Source of the DNA: Streptomyces sp. NRRL F-6676
GTDB lineage: Bacteria > Actinomycetota > Actinomycetes > Streptomycetales > Streptomycetaceae
DNA: 64,000 nt
Assembly: GCF_000725625.1 (NCBI RefSeq)
Contig: NZ_JOHS01000006.1
Coordinates: 62,001 to 126,000 of the forward strand
Reading direction: 5' to 3'
How positions within the stretch are numbered: position 1 is the first letter of the stretch; each line of letters opens with the position of its first letter. A program made the position numbers and the translations under genes. The notes below the pieces were generated by a model. That model was not told the origin of the DNA. It saw nothing but the letters and a program-made list of their open reading frames with translations, and did not search any database. Of the stretch, positions 45,601 to 51,939 are shown piece by piece.

Positions 45601-46203
45601 GCGGAGGGCGGCACGTACACGCTGGGCGGCACGGACACCGCCGCGCTCGACGGCGACGACGTACGGCGGCTGGTGGGGCTGTGCGCGCAGGACGCGCACC
45701 TCTTCGACAGCTCCGTGCGCGAGAACCTGCTCCTGGCGCGCCGGGACGCCACCGAGGCCGACCTGCGCGACGCGCTCGCCCGGGCGCGGCTCCTCGACTG
45801 GGCCGACGGGCTGCCCGACGGGCTCGACACGTTCGTCGGGGAACACGGCGCCCGGCTCTCCGGCGGTCAGCGGCAGCGGCTGGCCCTGGCCCGGGCCCTG
45901 CTCGCCGACTTCCCCGTCCTGGTCCTCGACGAGCCCGCCGAACACCTGGACCTGCCGACCGCGGACGCGCTCACCGCCGACCTGCTGGCCGCGACCGAGG
46001 GCCGCACGACGCTGCTCATCACCCACCGGCTGGCCGGTCTGGACGCGGTCGACGAGGTGCTCGTGCTGGCCGGGGGCCGGGCCGTGCAGCGCGGTCCGTA
46101 CGCCGCCCTCGCGGCGGTGGACGGACCACTGCGGGAGATGCTGGCGCGGGAGGCGGCGAGCGATCTGTCGGGGGTGACGGCGGTGGCGGGCGCCGCGGCG
46201 TAG
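42688..46203 (+). CDS. cydCD: fused CydD-CydC ABC transporter
   Basis: A 1171-residue fusion of the two half-transporters, exporting glutathione/cysteine-type reductants or haem and needed for cytochrome bd assembly. The first half (CydD) has six helices and an ATPase with GPSGAGKST at 366-374 and LSAGQRQRLALARA. The second (CydC) has its own membrane domain from about residue 590 and GASGAGKST at 953-961 with LSGGQRQRLALARA. Fusion is usual in actinobacteria. GTG 42679 is an alternative start but sits too close to GAGGG. Confidence 0.93.
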   Translation: MKPIDPRLLRYARVTRLFMLAVVALGVVGAALVIAQAMLIAEVVVGAFQHGDSLAALRTPLLLLAAVAVGRALVAWLTELAAHRASAAVKSELRGRLLERAAALGPGWLGGQRTGSLVALATRGVDALDDYFSRYLPQLGLAVVVPAAVLLRVVTEDWVSAAIIVGTLPLIPLFMILIGWVTRSQTDRQWRLLSRLSGHFLDVVAGLPTLKVFGRAKAQAESIRRITGEYRQATMRTLRVAFLSSFVLELLATLSVALVAVTIGMRLVHGDMDLYIGLVILVLAPEAYLPLRQVGAQYHAAAEGLAAAEEIFDVLETPVPDTGTRRLPEGAIAFEEVTVRYPGRASDAVTGASFRIAPGETVALVGPSGAGKSTLLGVLLGFVRPDAGRVRIGGADLASADLEEWRSRLAWVPQHPHLYAGTIGENVRLARPDADETAVRRALADAGALEFVDALPDGTDTVLGEEGAGLSAGQRQRLALARAFLADRPVLLLDEPTAALDGTTEAEVVEAVRRLAVGRTVLLVVHRPALLAVADRVVRLEPASETVVPARPGAASGREHPSAATPDRADADATVLGGPRTPRGGVLARVRAMAQPLRGRLLLALLLGALALGSAVGLMATSGWLISRASQQPPVLYLMVAVTATRAFGIGRAVFRYTERLVSHDAVLRMLAATRVAVYRRLERLAPAGLRTTRRGDLLSRLVADVDVLQDYWLRWLLPVGAACVVSAGAVGFTAWLLPGAGAALAVGLLAAGVGVPLLTGAVARRAERRLAPARGDLATRVADLLTGTPELTVAGALPARLASARRADGVLTRIASRSAAATALGDGLTALITGLTVVATAVAGVQAVAAGRLHGVALAVVVLTPLAAFEAVLGLPLAVRHRQRVRRSAARVYEILDAPEPVREPEHPRPAPTTPFPLVVRGLTARHPGQRRPALDGLDLTLESGRRIAVVGASGAGKSTLAQVLLRFLDAEGGTYTLGGTDTAALDGDDVRRLVGLCAQDAHLFDSSVRENLLLARRDATEADLRDALARARLLDWADGLPDGLDTFVGEHGARLSGGQRQRLALARALLADFPVLVLDEPAEHLDLPTADALTADLLAATEGRTTLLITHRLAGLDAVDEVLVLAGGRAVQRGPYAALAAVDGPLREMLAREAASDLSGVTAVAGAAA

Positions 46204-46266
46204 AGGTGCCGGGGCAGGGCGGGCGCCGCGGCGTAGAGGTGCCGGGGCAGGGCGGGCGCCGCGACT
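46201..46266. repeat. 33-bp tandem duplication at the cydCD stop
   Basis: TAGAGGTGCCGGGGCAGG...GCGGCG occurs at 46201-46233 and again (nearly complete) at 46234-46266, so the stop codon and the following sequence are duplicated. The rest of the gap to 46386 has a CCCGTG hexanucleotide run at about 46366-46386. Confidence 0.8.
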
Positions 46267-46386
46267 CCCGCGGCAGCCGCTGGTGTCCAGCGGAGGTCGA
46301 GGCACGGCGGCACCGGGCACCAGTGGGCGCCGCGCCCCGGCCGGTGACCGGGACCGCCGTACCGCCCGTGCCCGTGCCCGTGCCCG

Positions 46387-47256
46387 TCAGCTCTGTTCGG
46401 CCAGGATCCGTTCGATGACGACCGCCACGCCGTCCTCGTTGTTGGCGACCGTGCGGCCGGACGCCGCGGCGAGGACGTCCGGGTGGGCGTTGCCCATCGC
46501 GTACGAACGGCCCGCCCACGTCAGCATCTCCACGTCGTTCGGCATGTCGCCGAAGGCGATCACCTCTTCGTGCGAGATGCCGCGCTCGGCACAGCACAGC
46601 GCGAGCGTGCTGGCCTTGGAGACGCCGGGGCCGCTGATCTCCAGCAGGGCGCTGGGGCTGGACCGGGTCACGGTGGCGCGGTCGCCGACGGCGAGCCGGG
46701 CCAGGGTGAGGAAGGCGTCGGGGTCCAGCTCCGGGTGGAAGGCGAGGATCTTCAGCACCGGCTCGGCGGCGGTGACCGCGCCCTCGGCGAGGAGTTCCTC
46801 GGCGGGCGCCAGCGAGTCGGGCCGCTCCAGGTGCATCTTCGGGTAGTCCGGTTCCTGGTGGAAGCCGTACGTCTGCTCCACCGCGTACACCGTGCCGGGC
46901 GCCGCCTCGCGCACCAGCGTCACGGCGTCCAGCGCGTTGCGCCTGGCCAGCTCGCGGACCTTGACGAACCGGTGGGCGCCGGGGCCGCCGTGCAGGTCGA
47001 CCACGGCCGCGCCGTTGCCGCAGATCGCCAGGCCGTGACCGTGGACGTGGTCGCTGACGACGTCCATCCAGCGGGCCGGGCGGCCGGTGACGAAGAAGAC
47101 CTCGATGCCGGCCTTCTCGGCGGCGGCCAGCGCGGCGACCGTGCGCGGGGAGACGGACTTGTCGTCGCGCAGCAGGGTGCCGTCGAGATCGGTGGCGATC
47201 AGCCGGGGCGGGACGAGGGAGAAGGGGCGCTCTGGCCGCCGGGTCGCTGAGGTCAC
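46387..47256 (-). CDS. HAD-superfamily Cof-type phosphatase
   Basis: A 289-residue Cof/YidA-like HAD-IIB phosphatase. Motif I is LIATDLDGTLLRDD, motif II FFVTGRP, motif III K in GVSKASTL, and motif IV VIAFGDMPNDVEML. It probably dephosphorylates sugar phosphates or FMN-like compounds; the substrate is unspecific in this family. The start is GTG 47256. It lies convergent to cydCD. Confidence 0.92.
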   Translation of the reverse strand: MTSATRRPERPFSLVPPRLIATDLDGTLLRDDKSVSPRTVAALAAAEKAGIEVFFVTGRPARWMDVVSDHVHGHGLAICGNGAAVVDLHGGPGAHRFVKVRELARRNALDAVTLVREAAPGTVYAVEQTYGFHQEPDYPKMHLERPDSLAPAEELLAEGAVTAAEPVLKILAFHPELDPDAFLTLARLAVGDRATVTRSSPSALLEISGPGVSKASTLALCCAERGISHEEVIAFGDMPNDVEMLTWAGRSYAMGNAHPDVLAAASGRTVANNEDGVAVVIERILAEQS

Positions 47257-47347
47257 GACAGTGATTCTCGCGCACCTGTGCGCACCGCCCGGCGGCGGGC
47301 GGCGCGAAGAGGCACGCCACGGGCCCGGCTCGGCTCCCCTCGGCGCC

Positions 47348-48037
47348 TCAGGACGGCACCGCCGCCGGTGCCCCGAGCCCCGCGTCGCGGGCCAGCAGCG
47401 CCGCCGAGGCCCGGTCGTGCACCTCCAGTTTCGTGAGTATCCGCGAAACGTAATTGCGTACCGTCTTCTCGGCGAGGAAGAGCCGGCGGGCTATCTGCCG
47501 GTTTCCCAGACCACTCGCGAGCAGTGTGAGAATCTCCAGCTCACGGCTGGTCAGGCCGGGCAGTCCGATCGGTTCCGACAACTCCCGTACGTCCCGTACG
47601 CTGGAGAAATATCTGCTGAACCGGGCGGCGATCGTCTGGCTGAAGGCCGCCCCGCCCTTGGCCACCAGCTGAATGGAATCGAGCAGTTCCTCGGAGGAAC
47701 TCATGCGGGTGAGGTAACCGTTGACCCCGACCCGTACGGCGGCGAGGACCACGTCGTCGTCATCGTTCTGCGAGACCACGATGATTTTCGGACGGTTTTT
47801 GTCGAGGCGGTACCGCGTGAGGATCTGCTGGACGTTCTCACAGATGCTCCGCTTGGAGGGCGGCTCGCCCAGGATGACGACGTGGGGTTTGACACGGGAG
47901 TCGTCCAGACATCGCATGCCGTCGCCGGCCGTCACGGACCGGCCTATGAGGCTTACCTTTTCCTCCTTGTCGATGATGGATTCCAGTCCGGCCAGGGAAA
48001 CGGGGTCATCGCAGAGAATGAAAAGATTGATGTGCAC
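47348..48037 (-). CDS. atypical NarL/LuxR-type response regulator
   Basis: A 229-residue receiver plus LuxR-type helix-turn-helix protein (LTSRELEILTLLASGLGNRQIARRLFLAEKTVRNYVSRILTKLE, in part). The acidic pair at D10-D11 (LCDDP) is kept, but the phosphoacceptor Asp is missing: the segment reads VVILGEPP, with G57 at the usual Asp position. The conserved Lys is replaced in GYLTR. It is thus probably phosphorylation-independent, like ligand-binding atypical regulators of antibiotic clusters. Its codons are notably AT-richer than its neighbours, suggesting transfer. GTG 48037 has AGGAGG ten bases upstream. Confidence 0.85.
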   Translation of the reverse strand: MHINLFILCDDPVSLAGLESIIDKEEKVSLIGRSVTAGDGMRCLDDSRVKPHVVILGEPPSKRSICENVQQILTRYRLDKNRPKIIVVSQNDDDDVVLAAVRVGVNGYLTRMSSSEELLDSIQLVAKGGAAFSQTIAARFSRYFSSVRDVRELSEPIGLPGLTSRELEILTLLASGLGNRQIARRLFLAEKTVRNYVSRILTKLEVHDRASAALLARDAGLGAPAAVPS

Positions 48038-48367
48038 TTTTCCGCGCCTCCTGGACACTGGCTGAATTCCGGCGGAATGCCGGCCCGTATGAGTAGGACC
48101 AGGACAAGTAAGGGGTGCACGCGCCGAACGGCACTGCGAACGAGTATGCGGGTGTGAATGACGGCGGCACAAGTTCGTTCCCCAAGTGATGGAGCCGCAT
48201 TCCGTTTGGGGAGCCAATCCCGGCCAGTGTCGTGGCATGTCGGACGGGTGCCGACGCAGGGGGCGTCCCCCGGCGTTTTCACATGAGTTTCACAGAGTTC
48301 TCCGCCGTGCCGCGGGGCCGCGCACACCCGGTGGACGCGGCGTCTGCCGGGGGCCTACGTTCACCCC
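48038..48367. other. divergent intergenic region with a 13-bp palindrome
   Basis: About 330 bp between the atypical regulator and the histidine kinase. ATTCCGGCGGAAT at 48066-48078 is a perfect palindrome 29 bases upstream of the regulator start and could be its operator. The remainder has no gene or clear promoter. Confidence 0.45.
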
Positions 48368-49504
48368 ATGGCCGACCTCCCGCCCCGGCGTCTGCTCGTG
48401 CTCGACGGACTGGCCGCCCTCGGACTCACGCTGCTCGCGCAGTTGTCGCCGCTGCGGCCGGCCCCCGGCGCCGGCGTGGCCGACGGCACCGTGTGGCTGC
48501 TGTCGGCGAGTGCCGCGCTGCCGCTGGTCGTCCGGCGGCTGTGGCCCGTACCGGTCTTCGGGTGGGTGCTGGTCACGGCCTGTGTGGCGCTGCCGTTCGG
48601 CCTCGGACCGACCTCGTTCCTCGCGGCGGCGTACGCGCTGTACCTGGTGGCCGTCGGGCGCGCGCGTCCTCCCGGCCGGTCCCCGGTCGTCGTCGGGGTG
48701 GTGAGCGCGGTGGGCGCGGCGGCGCTGACGGTGACCGGCGGGCAGGGCCAGCAGGGCGGGACGCGGGCCGTGCAGGCCGTGTTCGCGCTGCTGGTCCTCG
48801 GCGCCACCTGGGCGGCCGGTTCCGCGGTCCGGGAACGGCGGGAAAGCGTGCGGCGCGTCATCGGGGAGGCGACCGAGCGCGCCAAGGTCGAGGAACGCCT
48901 GCGCATCGCGCGCGATCTGCACGACGTCGTCACGCACAGCGTGGGGCTGATCGCCGTCAAGGCCGGGATCGCCAACCACGTGGTCGCCACCCGCCCCGAG
49001 GAGGCGCGGGAGGCCCTGGCCGTGATCGAGGACGTCAGCCGCAGGGCCCTGCGCGACATGCGGGCCACGGTGAAGGTGCTGCGCCGGGAACCGGACGGCG
49101 CCGCGGAGCTCCGCCCGGTGCGCGGGCTGTCGGACCTGCCCGCGCTGGTGGCGACGGCACGGGCGGCGGGCGTCGAGGTCGAGCTGCGGTCCCGGTGCGC
49201 GCCGGAGGAACTGCCGGACGGGGTCGCGCTGTCGGCGTACCGCGTCGTGCAGGAGGCCCTGACCAATGTCATCAAGCACGCCGCGCCCACCCGGTGCCGG
49301 GTGCGGCTCGACACGGAGCGGGGGGCGCTGGCGATCGAGGTCGCCGACGAGGGCCCCGGGCCCGGCCACCGGGTCACCCTGCCGGGCGGGGGACTGGGCC
49401 TGGTCGGGATGCGGGAGCGGGCCGCCGCGCACGGCGGCACCCTCACGGCCGGACCCCGCACGGACGGCGCCGGCTTCCGGGTCTCGGTGACCCTGCCGTA
49501 CTAG
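48368..49504 (+). CDS. two-component sensor histidine kinase (HisKA_3 type)
   Basis: A 378-residue kinase with four or five N-terminal helices (about residues 10-150), then the HisKA_3 dimerisation motif with phospho-His H185 (RIARDLHDVVTHSVGL) and an ATPase domain (N-box EALTNVIKHAAPTRCRV; GGGLGLVGMRERA). Such kinases pair with NarL-type regulators; the nearest intact partner is at 59420, beyond the lasso operon. An ABC pair follows directly. Confidence 0.92.
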   Translation: MADLPPRRLLVLDGLAALGLTLLAQLSPLRPAPGAGVADGTVWLLSASAALPLVVRRLWPVPVFGWVLVTACVALPFGLGPTSFLAAAYALYLVAVGRARPPGRSPVVVGVVSAVGAAALTVTGGQGQQGGTRAVQAVFALLVLGATWAAGSAVRERRESVRRVIGEATERAKVEERLRIARDLHDVVTHSVGLIAVKAGIANHVVATRPEEAREALAVIEDVSRRALRDMRATVKVLRREPDGAAELRPVRGLSDLPALVATARAAGVEVELRSRCAPEELPDGVALSAYRVVQEALTNVIKHAAPTRCRVRLDTERGALAIEVADEGPGPGHRVTLPGGGLGLVGMRERAAAHGGTLTAGPRTDGAGFRVSVTLPY

Positions 49505-49728
49505 GGCCTGGGCCGCGGCGCTCCGCCCGCAGCCGCCGGGCGGCCGCCCCCGCTCCCGCTCCCGCCGCCGCTCCCCGTTCGGCTGCTCTGCGCCGCCGCT
49601 CTCCGTCCCCGGCCCCGCTGCTCTGCGCCCCGTCTCATACTCAGGTAGGGGTTCGGCTCCCGGCGGGCTCCCCGGAGTCCGAACCCGGGACCGATGTGCC
49701 GGGCCGCGCCGCTCGCGAGACTGGGCGG

Positions 49729-50736
49729 GTGATCGACGTCCAGAACCTGACCAAGCGGTACGGCCCGAAGACCGTCGTGGACGGTCTGACCTTCACGGTG
49801 CGCCCCGGCACCGTCACCGGATTCCTGGGCCCCAACGGCGCCGGGAAGTCGACCACCCTGCGCATGGTGCTCGCCCTGACCCGTCCGGACGCCGGTTCCG
49901 CGCGCATCGCCGGGCGCGCCTACCCGGACCTCGGATACCCGGCCCGCCACGTGGGCGCGGTGCTGGAGACCTCCGGTCCGCACCGCGGGCTGACCGCGGC
50001 CCGTCATCTGGGATGGATCGCCCGGAGCAACCGCATCCCCCGGCGGCGCGTCGCCGAGGTGCTGGACACGGTCGGCCTCGGCGGCGCGGCGCGGCAGCGC
50101 ATCGGCACCTTCTCCCTCGGCATGGCGCAGCGGCTCGGGCTCGCCGCCGCCCTGCTGGGCGATCCACCCGTGCTGATACTCGACGAACCGTTCAACGGCC
50201 TGGACGCGGAGGGCATCCGCCAGCTGCGCGAACTGCTGCGCGCGCGGGCCGCGGAGGGCCGTACCGTCCTGGTCTCCAGCCATCTGATGACCGAGATGTC
50301 GCTGGTCGCCGACCGGCTGGTCGTCATCGGCCGGGGCCGGCTCCTCGCCGACACCGGCATGGCGGACTTCATCCGCCGCCACGGACGGACCTACGTCCGC
50401 GTGCGCACGGCCGAACCCCTGCGGCTCCACCGGGAGCTGGAGCGGAAAGGGGCCACGCTGCGGTTCGCCCCGGACGGCAGCCTGGAGGTCGAGGGCGTGG
50501 CGGCGGCCGAGATCAGCAGGCTGGCCGCCGCCGAGGGACTCGCGCTGGACGAACTCGGCACCCACACCGGCTCCCTGGAGGACACCTTCCTCGAACTGGT
50601 CGCCGAAAGAGCGGCGGGAGCAGCGGGAGCAGCGGGAGCAGCAGGAACAGCCGGAACAACGGGATCAGCGGGAGCAGCGGGAACAACGGGAACGGAAGCC
50701 GAAGGGACCAGGAGAGGCGGCACCACCGATGTCTGA
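49729..50736 (+). CDS. ABC transporter ATP-binding protein
   Basis: A 335-residue ATPase of the bacitracin/lantibiotic-immunity type (BcrA-like). Walker A is GPNGAGKST at 34-42, the signature is FSLGMAQRLGLAAALL, and Walker B is VLILDEPFNGLD. The C-terminus ends in an AAG/TAG low-complexity run encoded by 9- to 18-base repeats. GTG 49729 has only a weak ribosome-binding site. It overlaps the following permease gene by eight bases. Confidence 0.9.
   Translation: MIDVQNLTKRYGPKTVVDGLTFTVRPGTVTGFLGPNGAGKSTTLRMVLALTRPDAGSARIAGRAYPDLGYPARHVGAVLETSGPHRGLTAARHLGWIARSNRIPRRRVAEVLDTVGLGGAARQRIGTFSLGMAQRLGLAAALLGDPPVLILDEPFNGLDAEGIRQLRELLRARAAEGRTVLVSSHLMTEMSLVADRLVVIGRGRLLADTGMADFIRRHGRTYVRVRTAEPLRLHRELERKGATLRFAPDGSLEVEGVAAAEISRLAAAEGLALDELGTHTGSLEDTFLELVAERAAGAAGAAGAAGTAGTTGSAGAAGTTGTEAEGTRRGGTTDV
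50610..50700. repeat. GCGGGAGCA/GGAACA tandem repeat in the ATPase 3' end
   Basis: About ten imperfect copies of a nine-base GCGGGAGCA/GGAACAACG motif, encoding Ala-Ala-Gly/Thr-Thr-Gly. In frame, so copy-number changes would only alter the tail. Confidence 0.75.
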
Positions 50737-51481
50737 GACCCTCGCGGCCGTACGGGCCGAGGCCGCCAAGCTGCGCGGGGTGCGCGGCACGCTCGCCGCC
50801 CTGCTGCTGTTCGTCCCCTTCAGCCTCCTCGTCGCCGCCCTGGACGGCTGGTCCGCGAAGGGCGCGATCGACTCCGGCAGCCCCGGGCTGCGCTCCGACT
50901 TCACCCCGGAACAGGCCGGCCTGGACGGCGTCCTCTACGGCCAGCTCGCCCTGATCGTCTTCGGCGTGCTGATCGTGTCCGGCGAGTACGGCTCCGGCAT
51001 GATGCGCGTCTCGCTGCTCGCCGTGCCCCGGCGCGGCCGGTTGTACCTGGCGAAGATGACCGTCACCACCCTGGCCGCCGCGGCCCTCGCGGTGCCCGTC
51101 ACCGTCGCCGGCTACCTGGTCACGCAGGCCGCCCTCGGATCCCACGGCTCCACGCTCGGCGCCGACGGCGTCCCCCGCGCCCTGGCCGGGGCCGTGGTCT
51201 ATCTGACGCTGATGACCCTGTTCGCGGCCTCCGTGGCCGCGACCGCCCGCAGCGCCGTCCTGCCGCTGGCCGTACTGCTCCCGATGGTGCTCGCCGGTTC
51301 GCAGATCCTGTCCGTCATCGGCGCCACCAAGGAGTTGGTCGGGTACTTCCCCGACCAGGCGGGCAGCGAGCTGCTCGACGTGCACTCCGACGGCGCGCTG
51401 CGCGGCGCGGTGATCCTGCTGCTGTGGACCGCGGCCGGGCTGGTCTGCGGTTATGTCCGGCTCCGCAGGTGGGACGGCTGA
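50729..51481 (+). CDS. ABC transporter permease
   Basis: A 250-residue ABC-2-type permease with six hydrophobic segments; SGEYGSGMMRVSLLAVPRRGRLYLAKM is the family cytoplasmic loop. It forms an exporter with the preceding ATPase (8-bp overlap). BcrAB-like pairs give self-protection or sense antimicrobial peptides, which would fit the lasso operon next door; a general role is equally possible. Confidence 0.88.
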   Translation: MSETLAAVRAEAAKLRGVRGTLAALLLFVPFSLLVAALDGWSAKGAIDSGSPGLRSDFTPEQAGLDGVLYGQLALIVFGVLIVSGEYGSGMMRVSLLAVPRRGRLYLAKMTVTTLAAAALAVPVTVAGYLVTQAALGSHGSTLGADGVPRALAGAVVYLTLMTLFAASVAATARSAVLPLAVLLPMVLAGSQILSVIGATKELVGYFPDQAGSELLDVHSDGALRGAVILLLWTAAGLVCGYVRLRRWDG

Positions 51482-51510
51482 CCGCACCCGTACCGGGGCG
51501 GTCACGGGCG

Positions 51511-51588
51511 CGGTACGGGGTGCCCTGCCGGACGTGGGACATGGTGCCGTGCCGGGCACGGTACGGGGTGCCGTGCCGGACGTGGGAC
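51511..51588. repeat. two 30-bp direct repeats before the lasso operon
   Basis: CGGTACGGGGTGCC...GACGTGGGAC at 51511-51540 and at 51559-51588, differing at one base, 48 bp apart. The intervening bases are themselves related. They lie about 165-240 bp before the lasso precursor gene. Confidence 0.85.
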
Positions 51589-51594
51589 CGGACG

Positions 51595-51623
51595 GTGGGA
51601 CAACCGCGGGGCGGCTGTCCCAC
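51595..51623 (+). terminator. possible terminator of the ABC permease
   Basis: GTGGGACA, 13 bases, TGTCCCAC, about 110 bases after the permease stop. It would insulate the lasso promoter from upstream transcription. Confidence 0.5.
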
Positions 51624-51709
51624 ACCCCCGGGACCCCGGACGGGACCGGTCCGGGACGCCTGCCCCATGCCCCTGGGACGGGCGGCCGCATAGCTTCCAG
51701 GCAGTTCGC

Positions 51710-51728
51710 GGGCCGAACGGTTCGGCCC
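51710..51728 (+). promoter_or_regulatory. 19-bp palindrome in the lasso precursor leader
   Basis: GGGCCGAAC, centre G, GTTCGGCCC, ending 14 bases before the GGAGGT ribosome-binding site of the precursor. It could be an operator for the cluster's regulator or a 5' stem that stabilises the mRNA. A TAGCTT at 51691-51696 just upstream resembles a -10 element. Confidence 0.6.
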
Positions 51729-51752
51729 CGTGCACCCACCTGGAGGTAACGG

Positions 51753-51881
51753 ATGTCCGCCACGTACGAGCCCCCCGCGTTGCAGGAGATCGGCGACTTC
51801 GACGAGCTCACCAAGTGCCTCGGCGTCGGGAGCTGCAACGACTTCGCCGGCTGCGGCTACGCCATCGTCTGCTTCTGGTGA
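51753..51881 (+). CDS. mslA: lasso peptide precursor, siamycin I/MS-271 type
   Basis: A 42-residue precursor: leader of 21 residues and core of 21. The leader has the RRE-recognition motif Y5-x2-P8-x-L10-x3-G14-x-F16 and the penultimate Thr (T20-K21) before the cut. The core starts C1-L-G-V-G-S-C7, carries D9 for the macrolactam with the Cys1 amine, cysteines at 1, 7, 13 and 19, and ends AIVCFW. This is a class I lasso peptide with two disulfides, identical as I recall to siamycin I/MS-271, an inhibitor of Gram-positive bacteria. Strong GGAGGT lies five bases upstream, and a hairpin follows directly. Confidence 0.96.
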   Translation: MSATYEPPALQEIGDFDELTKCLGVGSCNDFAGCGYAIVCFW

Positions 51882-51888
51882 TCACTCC

Positions 51889-51920
51889 GGTGCCGGTGCG
51901 CCTCCTGGCGCACCGGCACC
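51889..51920 (+). terminator. attenuator hairpin after the precursor gene
   Basis: GGTGCCGGTGCG, loop CCTCCTGG, CGCACCGGCACC: a perfect 12-bp stem eight bases after the precursor stop. Such a partial terminator would give more precursor mRNA than processing-enzyme mRNA. Confidence 0.88.
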
Positions 51921-51939
51921 GCCCGGGGAACGAGGCGAC

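Noticed and set aside
42634..46320. Open frame of more than 1200 codons on the minus strand opposite cydCD
   Set aside because: It is a GC-rich shadow of the cydCD gene: Gly/Arg/Gln-rich translation without domains, on the strand opposite a clear ABC fusion.
48368..51481. Counting the kinase and ABC pair as lasso operon genes
   Set aside because: They are separated from the precursor by about 270 bp with a likely terminator, and such modules are common on their own; a link is only a hypothesis.
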